A stretch of DNA of 64,000 nt, taken from positions 1-64,000 of the forward strand of contig CALFNN010000006.1 of the NCBI GenBank assembly GCA_937902925.1, given 5' to 3'. A model generated the notes under the pieces. It made no database searches, had not been told where the DNA came from, and saw only the letters and a program-made list of their open reading frames with translations. Positions 44,299-53,007 of the stretch are shown here, piece after piece; position 1 is the stretch's first letter, and each line of letters opens with the position of its first letter. Source of the DNA: an uncultured Opitutaceae bacterium (GTDB lineage: Bacteria; Verrucomicrobiota; Verrucomicrobiia; Opitutales; Opitutaceae). Both the position numbers and the translations under genes were made by a program.

Positions 44299-45267
44299 TT
44301 AGTCCGGTTCGCCGCCGCCAGTCGCGGCCAGCAATTCGGTGGAGAGCAGTTGCTGTGCGCCGGTCACGACGACCTTGTCCTTTTGCTCGACGCCGTCGGA
44401 GACAACGACTCCGCCGGCCAGGGGCGGACCGAGCGTGACGACGCGGCGTTCATAGCCGCCCTGGTCGGTCTGCACGTAGACGAACACGCCGCCTTCGTGG
44501 CGCACGAACGCACCGCGCGGCAGCACGAGAACTTGTCTGGCTTCGCCCGGACCCGGCACCGTGGCGCGCAAGGCGGCCCCGACCGGGAGGGCGTGCTCGC
44601 CGAGCAACGCGAGAAAGCCGGTGCCCTGAACCTGGGCGTCGGCGGTCGGCGCGGGCCCGAGGATCGTGGCATCGAACAGGTCGCCGCCGGCGAGCAGGCC
44701 GACCCGGGCGGTCTTCGGAGCGGCGGCGGCCGGCTCATCCGCGGGAACGTCGATCCGGGCGAGAGCGTGGCCGTCGGCGAGCGCGGCGATGAGACGGGAA
44801 AAATCCGCCGGGGCGGCGAGATCGCGGCCCACGGTGGCGACGACGCGCGCGCGGGCGGAGTCGACGGTGGCGCGGTCGCGTTGGACGGCGGCCTCGGCGG
44901 CTTCGACGGCTTGGGCGGAGGCGTTGGCGTTGTCGGCGTGAAGTTTCTCCACGCGGCTGAACTCCTTCTCGGACGCGGTCAACGTGGCCTGCGCGGTGGC
45001 GAGATCGGCGTTGAGCGCGAGCAGCGGGGTGGGATCGAGCACGCGGCCATAGGCGGTGACCTCGGGGGTGAGGGAGGCGGCTTCCGGCGACGCGACGGCG
45101 AGGCCCATCGCCGCGAGTTGTTTGGTCACCGCGGCGCTGCCCGGGGTGATTTCGGGGCCGGGCGCTTTTTCTTCCGGCTTGTCCGCGGGTGGCTGGCGCA
45201 GCACCAGCCGGGTCACGGCGCCGCCGAGGACGAGACCGAGGAGGATTCCGGCGAGGATTTTTTTCAT
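44299..45267 (-). CDS. czcB: Metal-RND periplasmic adaptor (CzcB/CusB-like)
   Basis: A 322-residue membrane fusion protein, shorter than many. An N-terminal hydrophobic anchor (residues 4-22, ILAGILLGLVLGGAVTRLV) precedes a linker. VTAYGRVLDPTPLLALNADL begins the lipoyl part, and a coiled coil covers about residues 80-145. The domains after it are compact. It shares a 4-nt overlap (45264-45267) with the outer-membrane factor gene and lies 4 nt from the permease. I see no Met- or His-rich metal-binding N-terminal segment like that of CusB. Confidence 0.86.
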   Translation of the reverse strand: MKKILAGILLGLVLGGAVTRLVLRQPPADKPEEKAPGPEITPGSAAVTKQLAAMGLAVASPEAASLTPEVTAYGRVLDPTPLLALNADLATAQATLTASEKEFSRVEKLHADNANASAQAVEAAEAAVQRDRATVDSARARVVATVGRDLAAPADFSRLIAALADGHALARIDVPADEPAAAAPKTARVGLLAGGDLFDATILGPAPTADAQVQGTGFLALLGEHALPVGAALRATVPGPGEARQVLVLPRGAFVRHEGGVFVYVQTDQGGYERRVVTLGPPLAGGVVVSDGVEQKDKVVVTGAQQLLSTELLAATGGGEPD

Positions 45268-46700
45268 GGTGTGCGGGGTTGAGCCGCTTCGCGGGAGAGA
45301 TTGGCGATGGCGTTCAGGTTGGAAAACGGCACCTGCAGGGCGTCCTCGAGTTCGCCGGCGGCGAGTCGGCTGGCGGCGTCAGCATCGGCGACGGCAAGTT
45401 CGGCGGTGCGAGATTCGAGCTGGGCGGACTGGGCCTCGAACTGGTCGGCGCCGCCGGCGGCGAGGAGCGCTTGCACCCGGGCGGCCTGCTTGTCCAATTC
45501 GGCGCGAACCTGGCGGGCGTGATCGAGCTGGGCGAGCGCGGCGGTTTGCGCCGCGACGGCGTTGTCGATCGCCACGATCACCTGCGCCTGGGTGGCGTTG
45601 AGCTGGGCGGCGGCTTCGGCGCGGCGGGCCGCCGCCTCGGCGATCGGCCCCTCGTTGCGATTGAACAGTGGAAGCTCGATCGTGAGGCCGAGCGACCATT
45701 TGTTCTGGCCCTGATCCCACTGATAGCCCGGGCCGAGATGGATGTCGGGGTAACGTTTCGCCGTCTCGAGTTGGAGGGCGGCCTGCGCGGATTCGTAGCG
45801 GGCGAGGGCGCCGAGCACATCGGCCCGGGACTGGAGCGATTCACGTCGCGCGGCCGCCAGCGCCGTTTCGTCGAGTGGCGCCGCGCCGGGCACGAGGGAA
45901 TCGTCGAGCGCAAGGTCCGTGATTCCGGCGACCGGAATGCCGAGCGCCGCGGCGATGTGACCGCGAGCGATCGTGAGCTGTCCGCGGGCCTCGACCATCG
46001 ACGCGTCGGCGCGAACGAGCGCGATGCGCGCCGCCGAAACCTCGCCGGCGGCGATGGAACCGGCGGCGACGCGCTGCTCCAACAAATGAACGAGTGTGCG
46101 CTGGGCTTCGGCGACGGCCTGCAGCAGCGGCAGGTGGTGCGAGGCGTTCACCGCTTCGAGGAGGGCGCGGCGGAGATCGCCGCGCACCTGCCACGCCGCC
46201 GAGAGCACGGCGAGCCGGGCGGCCTCGGCGGAGAATTTTTCGGCGGCCGTGCGCTGCTCACGCTTGCCGGCGGTCTCGAGCGGAAAATCGAGCGAGAGCG
46301 CGGGAAACCATGGCGAGGTCCCGCTGGGAGCGTTGGTGCTGTATCCGGGGACGATGCCGACGGTGGGATTCGGCCGGGCACTGGCGGTGGCCTGCGCGGC
46401 GCGGGCGACCGCCCATTGGGCGCGTGCGACCTCGAGCGACGGGTGATAGTAGAACGCGACCCAGGAAAGATTCTCGAAATCCCAAGTCGCCGGCTCGCGC
46501 CCGAGATTTTCGACCAGGAAGCGATGCAACCCCGGGTCATGAAGGTTCCGGTCGGAAAACGCGGTGGCTGTGTCCGCGAGCGAAAGCGGCGAGGAAGCCG
46601 GGCCAGGGTGGAGGCATCCCGCGACACCGATCGCGATCCCAATCAAGGCGAGGACGCCGCGGCGCCAGGCGATGGACGGGTGAGACGATGAAGGGAGCAT
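45264..46700 (-). CDS. czcC: Metal-RND outer-membrane factor (CzcC/TolC-like lipoprotein)
   Basis: A 478-residue outer-membrane efflux protein. The start is the ATG at 46698-46700; it gives a lipoprotein signal ending in GIAIGVAGC. LSWVAFYYHPSLEVARAQW, the two helical repeats (WQVRGDLRRALLEAV and SLQSRADVLGALARYESAQA) and YQWDQGQNKWSLGLTIELPL are typical of the CzcC branch. It is the first gene of the operon. A TATAAT is only 7 nt before its start on the minus strand, with no SD, which suggests a leaderless mRNA. Confidence 0.9.
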   Translation of the reverse strand: MLPSSSHPSIAWRRGVLALIGIAIGVAGCLHPGPASSPLSLADTATAFSDRNLHDPGLHRFLVENLGREPATWDFENLSWVAFYYHPSLEVARAQWAVARAAQATASARPNPTVGIVPGYSTNAPSGTSPWFPALSLDFPLETAGKREQRTAAEKFSAEAARLAVLSAAWQVRGDLRRALLEAVNASHHLPLLQAVAEAQRTLVHLLEQRVAAGSIAAGEVSAARIALVRADASMVEARGQLTIARGHIAAALGIPVAGITDLALDDSLVPGAAPLDETALAAARRESLQSRADVLGALARYESAQAALQLETAKRYPDIHLGPGYQWDQGQNKWSLGLTIELPLFNRNEGPIAEAAARRAEAAAQLNATQAQVIVAIDNAVAAQTAALAQLDHARQVRAELDKQAARVQALLAAGGADQFEAQSAQLESRTAELAVADADAASRLAAGELEDALQVPFSNLNAIANLSREAAQPRTP

Positions 46701-46864
46701 GCCGCGGATTATAAATTGTAGGAGGGGAGCCGCCGGTGGCCGGCGAACGAGCGAAGTCGTGCAGGCTAGCTTTCGGAGATTACCCGGCGATGCCAAGATA
46801 GATGACAATACCGTAATTCGCCGGCGGCGGATGCGGTCATGTTGGTTGAATAGCCTGACACGTG

Positions 46865-46885
46865 TTTCCCGCGTTTCGCGGGAAA
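46865..46885. repeat. Perfect 9-bp stem palindrome in the divergent czc/receptor promoter region
   Basis: TTTCCCGCG (46865-46873), TTT loop, CGCGGGAAA (46877-46885). It lies 28 nt before the small secreted-protein gene. No T-run follows. It could be an operator dyad or a leader hairpin controlling the receptor operon. Elsewhere in 46701-46913 I see TATAAT (minus strand, 46708-46713) and ATTAC/GTAAT half-sites near 46778 and 46813. Confidence 0.5.
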
Positions 46886-46913
46886 ATTCACCGACCCGAA
46901 TCGCTCACTTATC

Positions 46914-47099
46914 ATGAAAAAGCTGCTTCATTCCCCGCTTGCCGCCGCCGCATTCGCGTTCGTCGCGTGCCTGGCCACCGCGGCCGACGACGAGAAAGAA
47001 ATGGCAGCCCCGAAGGGCACAATCCATCCCAAGGGAGACTTGAAGCCGGCCGAGCTCGTTGTCCTGGCGAAGGTCGCACCCAAAAAATACATTGCATGA
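46914..47099 (+). CDS. Small secreted protein coupled to the TonB receptor
   Basis: A 61-residue protein with a clear signal peptide (MKKLLHSPLAAAAFAFVACL, cleavage after ATAAD near residue 24) and a charged mature part of about 37 residues (DDEKEMAAPKGTIHPKGD). Its stop overlaps the receptor start by ATGA (47096-47099), so the two are co-translated. I know no family. The mature peptide contains one His and no Cys, so classical metal chelation is unlikely. It could be a chaperone or plug partner of the receptor. Confidence 0.6.
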   Translation: MKKLLHSPLAAAAFAFVACLATAADDEKEMAAPKGTIHPKGDLKPAELVVLAKVAPKKYIA

Positions 47100-49516
47100 A
47101 GCTGAACCGGAATTTCCTCGTCCCACTGTTTTGGGCCGCAACGCCATTGCTGGCGCAAAAGCCCGACCCGGGCACGGTGTCCGGCACCGTCTTCGACCAG
47201 GGCGCCGCGCACCCGGTGGAATATGTCGCACTGGCGTTGAAGACCGCGGACGGGGCGACAACGGTGCGCACCGCCGTGACGGATCCCCAGGGCGCGTTCA
47301 CTTTGGAAAAAGTTCCGTTCGGGGACTACCGGGTCGCTTATGGACTGGTCGGATCCGACCCGCAGGCGACGCCCGTCTTTACGGTCGATGCGCAGCACCC
47401 GTCGCACGACCTCGGGCGGCTGATCCTCGGCGATGCCACGGTGAAAATGGACAAGGTCCAGGTTACGGCGCGCCAGGAGGCGTTCTACAATTCGATTGAC
47501 CGGAAGGTCTATAATGTTGGCAAGGACATCCAGAGCACGACCGGTTCCGCGAGCGGCCTGCTGCAGAATATCCCGTCCGTGCAGGTCGACATCGAGGGCA
47601 ACGTCAGCCTGCGCGGAAATTCGAATGTCCTGATCCTCATCAACGGCAAAACCTCCACCCTCATGAGCGCCGCCAACCGCCCGGATGTGCTCGAGCAGAT
47701 GCCGGCCGACTCGATCGAAAAAATCGAGGTGATCACCAACCCCTCGGCGAAATACAAGCCCGATGGCACGGCGGGCATCATCAACATCGCGCTCAAGCGC
47801 AAGCAGGAGCCCGGCTATTCCGGGGTGTTGCGTGCGAGCATCGGGAACGACAGCCGCTACAACCTTGGGCTGACGGCGAACTACCATCCGGCCAAATACA
47901 ACCTCTTCGGCTCGGTCAGCCTGCGGCAGGACGATCGCCTGCGCTTCAGCCAGGATAACCGCAGCCATCTTGACGCGGCCACGAACACCTTTCTCACGAC
48001 CGAACAGAAGACCGTCGAGCACATGCGTCCGCTCTCGCGGCTGGTGCAGACGGGGGTGGATTACAACGCGGACGACAACACGAAGATCGGGGCGACGGCG
48101 AACTACAATTTCCGCATGTTCTTTCGCGACGCGACGGTCAGCAACCTTTCACGCGATGCCGCCGGCGTTGTCACGGGCGACTACGACCGGCGGCGCACCG
48201 ACCCCGAATGGCAAAAGACGGTGGAGTTGGCGGCCACCTACCAGCACAGCTTTGCGAAGGAAGGGCAGGACTTGAATATCGAGCTGAAGCGCGACCGGCA
48301 TTGGGAACAGGAGGACAATCACTATTCCAATGTCTACCGCACGCCGGTGACGCCGACGTCGTTGGACTACACCCTGATCAAACCGACCGAAACGGGCAGC
48401 GAGTTGACGGCCGACTACACCGATCCCTTGAGCGGCGACGCGAAGCTCGAGGCGGGTTTTTCCCACGAGGACAACAAGGACGACATGGATTTTCGCGGCG
48501 GCTACTTCGACCCGGCGGGCAACACCTGGATCGTCGACACGACGCGGACCAACCGTTTCATCTACCAAGACACGATCCACGCGCTCTACGCGACCTACGG
48601 CCGCCCGGTCGGCAAATTTGGCTTGCTCGCGGGCGCGCGCATGGAACAGACCGACGTTCACACGAATCAGGTGACCGCCCGGCTCACCGGCAAGAACGAC
48701 TACTTCCGCGTCTATCCCAGCCTGCACCTCAGCTATAACCTGACGACCGCGGGGCAGCTGCAGTTGAACTACAGCCATCGAGTCCACCGGCCGGAAAGCG
48801 ACGATCTGAACCCGTTTCCGGAATATCAGGACCCCTACAATCTCCGCGCCGGCAATCCCAATCTCCGCCCCGAGGACACGCACTCGATCGAGGCGGGTTA
48901 CCAGTATCACCAGGACGACACCACCTACCTCGCGACCCTTTATTATCGCGACACGTATCACGGCTTCACGACCGTCACCCGCTACATTGACGCCACGACG
49001 CTGCTCACGACGCACGAAAATCTCGCGTCGAGTCGCTCGGGTGGGGTGGAACTGGCGGCGACCACGAATCTCGGTCCGGCGTCGTTGAATTTCAGCTCGA
49101 ACATCTATCGCAACGACATCGACGCCGCGAATCTCGGCTACGGCTCGCGCACCTCGGCCGTCGCGTGGGATGCCAAGTTGAACCTGAACTACCGGCTCGG
49201 AAAAGCCACTCTGCTCCAGCTCAACACGAACTACACTGCCGCCCGCCTGACGCCGCAGGGCGAGCGCCGGCCGACCTACGTGGCCAACATCGGTTTGCGC
49301 CGCGACCTGGCGGACAAGAAGACCTCGCTGGTGCTCACGGTCTCGGATCTCTTCGATTCGCTGAAAGAGCGTTCGGTCATCGACACGCCGATCCTGCACG
49401 AGGATGTCACGCGGCGGCGCAGTGCGCGGATCGTCTACGTCGGGCTGATCTATAACTTCGGCAAACCGGTCAAAAAGAAGAAGGACGATTCGCTGCAGTT
49501 CGACAACTCGCTCTGA
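47096..49516 (+). CDS. TonB-dependent outer-membrane receptor (outer-membrane beta-barrel family)
   Basis: An 806-residue receptor. Residues 1-20 are a signal peptide. Residues 25-115 form a carboxypeptidase-regulatory-like beta-sandwich (DPGTVSGTVFDQGAAHPVEY). The plug follows from about 125 to 240 (GKDIQSTTGSASGLLQNIPS; GNVSLRGNSNVLILINGK; IEKIEVITNPSAKYKPDG), then a 22-strand-type barrel. This matches the OMP_b-brl_3 group widespread in Bacteroidota and Verrucomicrobiota. The ligand is unknown; the neighbouring metal pump and two-component system suggest a metal complex. It overlaps the small secreted-protein gene by 4 nt. Confidence 0.88.
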   Translation: MKLNRNFLVPLFWAATPLLAQKPDPGTVSGTVFDQGAAHPVEYVALALKTADGATTVRTAVTDPQGAFTLEKVPFGDYRVAYGLVGSDPQATPVFTVDAQHPSHDLGRLILGDATVKMDKVQVTARQEAFYNSIDRKVYNVGKDIQSTTGSASGLLQNIPSVQVDIEGNVSLRGNSNVLILINGKTSTLMSAANRPDVLEQMPADSIEKIEVITNPSAKYKPDGTAGIINIALKRKQEPGYSGVLRASIGNDSRYNLGLTANYHPAKYNLFGSVSLRQDDRLRFSQDNRSHLDAATNTFLTTEQKTVEHMRPLSRLVQTGVDYNADDNTKIGATANYNFRMFFRDATVSNLSRDAAGVVTGDYDRRRTDPEWQKTVELAATYQHSFAKEGQDLNIELKRDRHWEQEDNHYSNVYRTPVTPTSLDYTLIKPTETGSELTADYTDPLSGDAKLEAGFSHEDNKDDMDFRGGYFDPAGNTWIVDTTRTNRFIYQDTIHALYATYGRPVGKFGLLAGARMEQTDVHTNQVTARLTGKNDYFRVYPSLHLSYNLTTAGQLQLNYSHRVHRPESDDLNPFPEYQDPYNLRAGNPNLRPEDTHSIEAGYQYHQDDTTYLATLYYRDTYHGFTTVTRYIDATTLLTTHENLASSRSGGVELAATTNLGPASLNFSSNIYRNDIDAANLGYGSRTSAVAWDAKLNLNYRLGKATLLQLNTNYTAARLTPQGERRPTYVANIGLRRDLADKKTSLVLTVSDLFDSLKERSVIDTPILHEDVTRRRSARIVYVGLIYNFGKPVKKKKDDSLQFDNSL

Positions 49517-49595
49517 CCCCCGCGGCGAAAGACGCCGGGCCGGGCGGGTGTTTTCGCCTCGTCGCAGATTCCACTTCGCGTAAAATCTTTCCCCG

Positions 49596-50270
49596 ATGCG
49601 CCTGCTCCTCGTCGAAGACGAAAAGAAAATCGCCGCGTTTGCCCGCAAGGGACTCGTCGAGGCGGGCTTCAATGTGCTGGTGTGCCATCGCGGCGACGAT
49701 GCGCTCCAGCTCGCCACGACCGAGCGGTTCGATGCGCTCGTGCTCGACATCATGCTGCCGGGCCGGGACGGGCTGAGCGTGCTGCGCCAGCTGCGCGAGC
49801 AGCGCAACAACGTGCCGGTGATCCTGCTCACCGCGCGCGGCGGGCTGTCGGAGCGGGTGGAGGGACTCAACCTCGGGGCCGACGACTACCTCACGAAACC
49901 GTTTTCCGTCGAGGAATTGATCGCGCGATTGCGGGCGGTCTGGCGCCGGCTGACTGGCGAGGGATTGAGCCTGCTCCAGTTCGAGGACCTCACGCTCAGC
50001 GTGACGACGCGGGAGGTGCGCCGCGGGAGCCGGAAGATCGAGCTGACCGCGCGGGAGTTTGCGCTGCTGGAATTTCTCATGCGGTCGCCGGGTCGCGTCT
50101 ACACGCGCACGCAACTTTGCGAGCATGTCTGGGACTATCACTTCGATCCCGGCACCAATCTCGTCGACGTCGGGATCCAGCGGCTGCGGCGGAAAGTCGA
50201 CGACGGTCACGCCATCCCCCTGGTCCAGACGGTGCGCGGCGTGGGCTACACCCTGAAGGCGGGCGCATGA
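49596..50270 (+). CDS. OmpR/PhoB-family response regulator
   Basis: A 224-residue regulator. The receiver has the acidic pair in LLVEDEKKIAAFARKG, the phospho-acceptor Asp in LVLDIMLPGRDG (about residue 51) and Lys in DDYLTKPFSVEEL. The winged-helix domain contains LTAREFALLEFLMRSPGRVYT and RRKVDDGHAIPLVQTVRGVG. It resembles CusR/QseB-type regulators. The stop overlaps the kinase start by ATGA (50267-50270). It lies 79 nt after the receptor gene and probably controls the receptor and the czc operon. Confidence 0.94.
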   Translation: MRLLLVEDEKKIAAFARKGLVEAGFNVLVCHRGDDALQLATTERFDALVLDIMLPGRDGLSVLRQLREQRNNVPVILLTARGGLSERVEGLNLGADDYLTKPFSVEELIARLRAVWRRLTGEGLSLLQFEDLTLSVTTREVRRGSRKIELTAREFALLEFLMRSPGRVYTRTQLCEHVWDYHFDPGTNLVDVGIQRLRRKVDDGHAIPLVQTVRGVGYTLKAGA

Positions 50271-51679
50271 AAGCGCGATCGTTGCGCACGCGACTGACGC
50301 TGTGGTCGGCGCTGGTCACCGGGCTGGCGCTGCTGACCCTCGCGGCGGTGACGACAGTGAGCCTGTATTTTGCGCAACTGGAAAGCGTGGACGATCATCT
50401 CGCGGCCGAGGCGGAGTTGTTTTTCGCCGCGATGCCGTCCGGAACGGGCGAAGCCGGCGGCCCGGCCGGGCCGGAGTTGCTGCGCAAGCACAACGAGGTG
50501 CTGCATGGCTTCGCCATCGGTCCAACGCTGGGGCGTCCCGCCCGCCTCTACCCGGCGGACGTGAAACCGCTCGCCGAGAGGTGGCCGCCCGCACCCGGAA
50601 TCCGGATGGCGAGGCTCGGGCGGAAATATGTGCGCCTGGGCGTCTTCACCCAGGATGGCCGCACGCTGCTGCTGGTCGCCGATCTCGAGTCGTTGCGGGA
50701 AGTGCTGGCCGGTTTGCTCGGGGCCTACGGCGTGGCGCTGCCCCTCGTGCTCGTGGTCGTGGCGGCCGGCAGCAGTTGGATCGCGCGGCGGGCTCTCCGG
50801 CCGATCGTCGAAATCACCACGGCGGCCGGCACCATCACGGCCGAACGGCTCGACGCGCGGCTGCCTTTGCCGCCGGCCGACGACGAAATTGGCCGGCACA
50901 TCCGGGTGCTCAACGACATGTTCGACCGCCTGCAGCGAAGTTTCGAGCAAGCGACGAGATTTGCCGCCGATGCCTCGCACGAACTGCGCACCCCGCTTAC
51001 GATCCTGCGGGGGGAGATCGAAGAGGCGCTGCGCTTGAGCCCGGGCGAGGGCGAGCAGGAGCGGCTCCTCGTCAGCCTGCTCGAGCAGACGAGCGGCCTG
51101 CAAAAGATCGCCGACAACCTGCTGCTCCTCGCGCGCTTCGATGCGGGGAAGGCGCCGCTCGATCGCGCTCCGGTGGACCTGAGCACGTTGGTGACCGAGG
51201 CGGTGGACGATGCAGAGATGCTCGCGACGCCGAACTCGATCACGGTCCAAGCCGCGATCACGCCCGGTTTGGCGGTGAGCGGCGACGAAGTCCTGCTGCG
51301 CCGGGTCCTGCTCAACCTGATCGACAACGCTGTGCGCTACAACCGGCCTGGCGGCGAGGTTCGCTTCGCGCTCGAGGCCATCGGGACCGACGCAACACTG
51401 AGACTCTCGAACACCGGGCCGGGCATCCCCGCCGAAAAACGGCCGGAGCTGTTTCAGCGTTTCTTCCGTCTCAACGGCGACCGCAATCGCGGCACCGGCG
51501 GCAGCGGATTGGGGCTGAGCCTTTGTCGCGAAATCGTCACGGCTCACGGCGGCTGGATCGAACTGGAGGACGGCGGCGACCGCCGCGTCGAATTCGTGGT
51601 GCGGCTGCCGCAGCTGCCAGCCGGGATCACTGGCCGGCTCAATCCGACGACCGCTCAAGCCGAGGGTTCGGTGCCGTAG
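50267..51679 (+). CDS. Sensor histidine kinase (CusS/QseC-like)
   Basis: A 470-residue membrane kinase. TM1 lies at about residues 12-35 and TM2 near 150-170, with a periplasmic sensor of about 110 residues between them. A HAMP domain (ALRPIVEITTAAGTITAERL), the phospho-His in ADASHELRTPLTILRGEIEE and ATPase boxes (NLIDNAVRYNRPGG; LRLSNTGPGIP; GTGGSGLGLSLCREIV) follow. It partners the regulator it overlaps. Its 3' end overlaps the convergent beta-propeller gene by 25 nt. Confidence 0.94.
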   Translation: MKARSLRTRLTLWSALVTGLALLTLAAVTTVSLYFAQLESVDDHLAAEAELFFAAMPSGTGEAGGPAGPELLRKHNEVLHGFAIGPTLGRPARLYPADVKPLAERWPPAPGIRMARLGRKYVRLGVFTQDGRTLLLVADLESLREVLAGLLGAYGVALPLVLVVVAAGSSWIARRALRPIVEITTAAGTITAERLDARLPLPPADDEIGRHIRVLNDMFDRLQRSFEQATRFAADASHELRTPLTILRGEIEEALRLSPGEGEQERLLVSLLEQTSGLQKIADNLLLLARFDAGKAPLDRAPVDLSTLVTEAVDDAEMLATPNSITVQAAITPGLAVSGDEVLLRRVLLNLIDNAVRYNRPGGEVRFALEAIGTDATLRLSNTGPGIPAEKRPELFQRFFRLNGDRNRGTGGSGLGLSLCREIVTAHGGWIELEDGGDRRVEFVVRLPQLPAGITGRLNPTTAQAEGSVP

Positions 51680-52686
51680 ACGAGAATCTTGAAACTGCCG
51701 GGGACCATCTGCGGCCGGCCGGACTTGGCGCCGGCGGCGGGGGCAAGGTAGCTGGCGGCTCCGAGGTAGATCCGGTGCGTCTTCGGATCGATGGTCATGG
51801 TCCTCGCGCCGCGCGTCGTCTGGAGGACCTGCACGACGGTGAGTTTGTCGGGCGAATCCTCGTGCGCAATCGTCACCGTGCCGTCGCCGCCGCAGGATGC
51901 GAAGGCGAGCTGGCTGGCGGGATCGAAGGCGTTGGCGTCGACGCCGTCGCCGATCGGCACGCTGGCGACGACTTTGCCGCTGGTGCTGTCCATCATCACC
52001 ATGAGCTTGTTCCCGCACCCGAGGAAGAGGCGGTGGTGCGCAGCGTCGAACGCCATGCCCGAGGCCTCCTCGCCCGGGGCGATCGGCCAGCGGCTCACGA
52101 CCGTGTGGGTCTTCGTGTCGATCGCGACGACTTCGCTCTTGTCCTCGAGATTGTCGTAGACGCGGCCCGCCTTCGAATCGGCGGCGGCGAATTCCGGTTT
52201 GCCGGCCAGTGCGACGGTTGCGACGACGGTGCCGGCCCTGGCGTCGATCACGGTGGCGGACTGGCCGCGGCCGTTGAAGGCGTAGACCTCCTGCGCGGCC
52301 GGCTCGTAAAGCATGCCGTCGGGATTCGCCCCGGTGTCGACCTTCGACAAGGTTTTCAGCGTCTCGAGGTCGACGACACTCACCTTGTTTTCCCGGCCGT
52401 TGGTGGAAAACCCGCGTTTCAAATCCGACGCGACGGCCAACCCGTGAACACCCGGCGTATCGGCGATCTCGCCGACCACGGCATTTTTATCGAGGTCGAT
52501 GACGATCACCTTGGTCGCGTGGCTGACGTAAAGGCGGCGGGCGCCGGAATCGACCGAGAGATAATCCCAGCCGCCGTCGCCGCCGACGGGGATCTCCTTG
52601 AGGAAGTAATACGAGTCGGCGCCGAAGAGCGGGGCGCAACCGAGGAGCAAGGCGACGAGGGTGGCAAGAGGACGAGGAGATTTCAT
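51655..52686 (-). CDS. Secreted YVTN/YncE-like beta-propeller protein
   Basis: A 343-residue protein with a signal peptide (ATLVALLLGCAPLFGAD) and about seven repeats of the form RRLYVSHATKVIVIDLDKN, EVYAFNGRGQSATVIDARAG, HRLFLGCGNKLMVMMDSTSG: the beta-propeller repeat of YncE-like proteins. The role of such periplasmic propellers is often unclear; the neighbourhood suggests a metal-handling accessory. The gene is convergent with the histidine kinase and their coding ends overlap by 25 nt (51655-51679). Confidence 0.85.
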   Translation of the reverse strand: MKSPRPLATLVALLLGCAPLFGADSYYFLKEIPVGGDGGWDYLSVDSGARRLYVSHATKVIVIDLDKNAVVGEIADTPGVHGLAVASDLKRGFSTNGRENKVSVVDLETLKTLSKVDTGANPDGMLYEPAAQEVYAFNGRGQSATVIDARAGTVVATVALAGKPEFAAADSKAGRVYDNLEDKSEVVAIDTKTHTVVSRWPIAPGEEASGMAFDAAHHRLFLGCGNKLMVMMDSTSGKVVASVPIGDGVDANAFDPASQLAFASCGGDGTVTIAHEDSPDKLTVVQVLQTTRGARTMTIDPKTHRIYLGAASYLAPAAGAKSGRPQMVPGSFKILVYGTEPSA

Positions 52687-52863
52687 ATCGGAGGTGGACG
52701 TTTTTTTTCGGACAAACGCGATGACGCGCCCAGACAGCGAGCAGACGCGGGCGGCGCGGGCGAGTGTGAAGGTGGGCTGTAATCGAAATGTAATCCCTCG
52801 GAGAGCCGGTCGTTTCCTGATTCACGGAGTTGCCGGCAATCCAAGTGGAACGAAAAAGGCGGG

Positions 52864-52971
52864 GTGAAAAAAAAAGGGAGACGGGGTCGCTGTAAGTGCA
52901 AGGTATGCCGTAAGGTGTGCAAAAAATGCGGAGCGGCTTTAAGCAGATGTAAAAGAACGCGGATTTGCTAA
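52864..52971 (+). CDS. Possible 35-residue Cys/Lys/Arg-rich mini-protein
   Basis: GTG 52864 to TAA 52969-52971 encodes a 35-residue, strongly basic peptide with seven cysteines (core RCKCKVCRKVCKKCG, spacing C-x-C-x2-C-x3-C-x2-C, then two more including the last residue). An AAAAAGG lies a few nt upstream. The stretch is much less GC-rich than its surroundings. The C-x2-C pairs recall a zinc knuckle. The S26-type protease gene follows 36 nt later. It may be chance; the rest of 52687-53007 shows no other gene. Confidence 0.35.
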   Translation: MKKKGRRGRCKCKVCRKVCKKCGAALSRCKRTRIC

Positions 52972-53007
52972 AGATGTGCTCCGGAAGGTCGCTGGGATGA
53001 GAGTATC

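Noticed and set aside
41631-44438. 935-codon plus-strand open frame opposite czcA
   Set aside because: Shadow of the RND permease; rich in His/Asp/Arg/Gly with no motifs.
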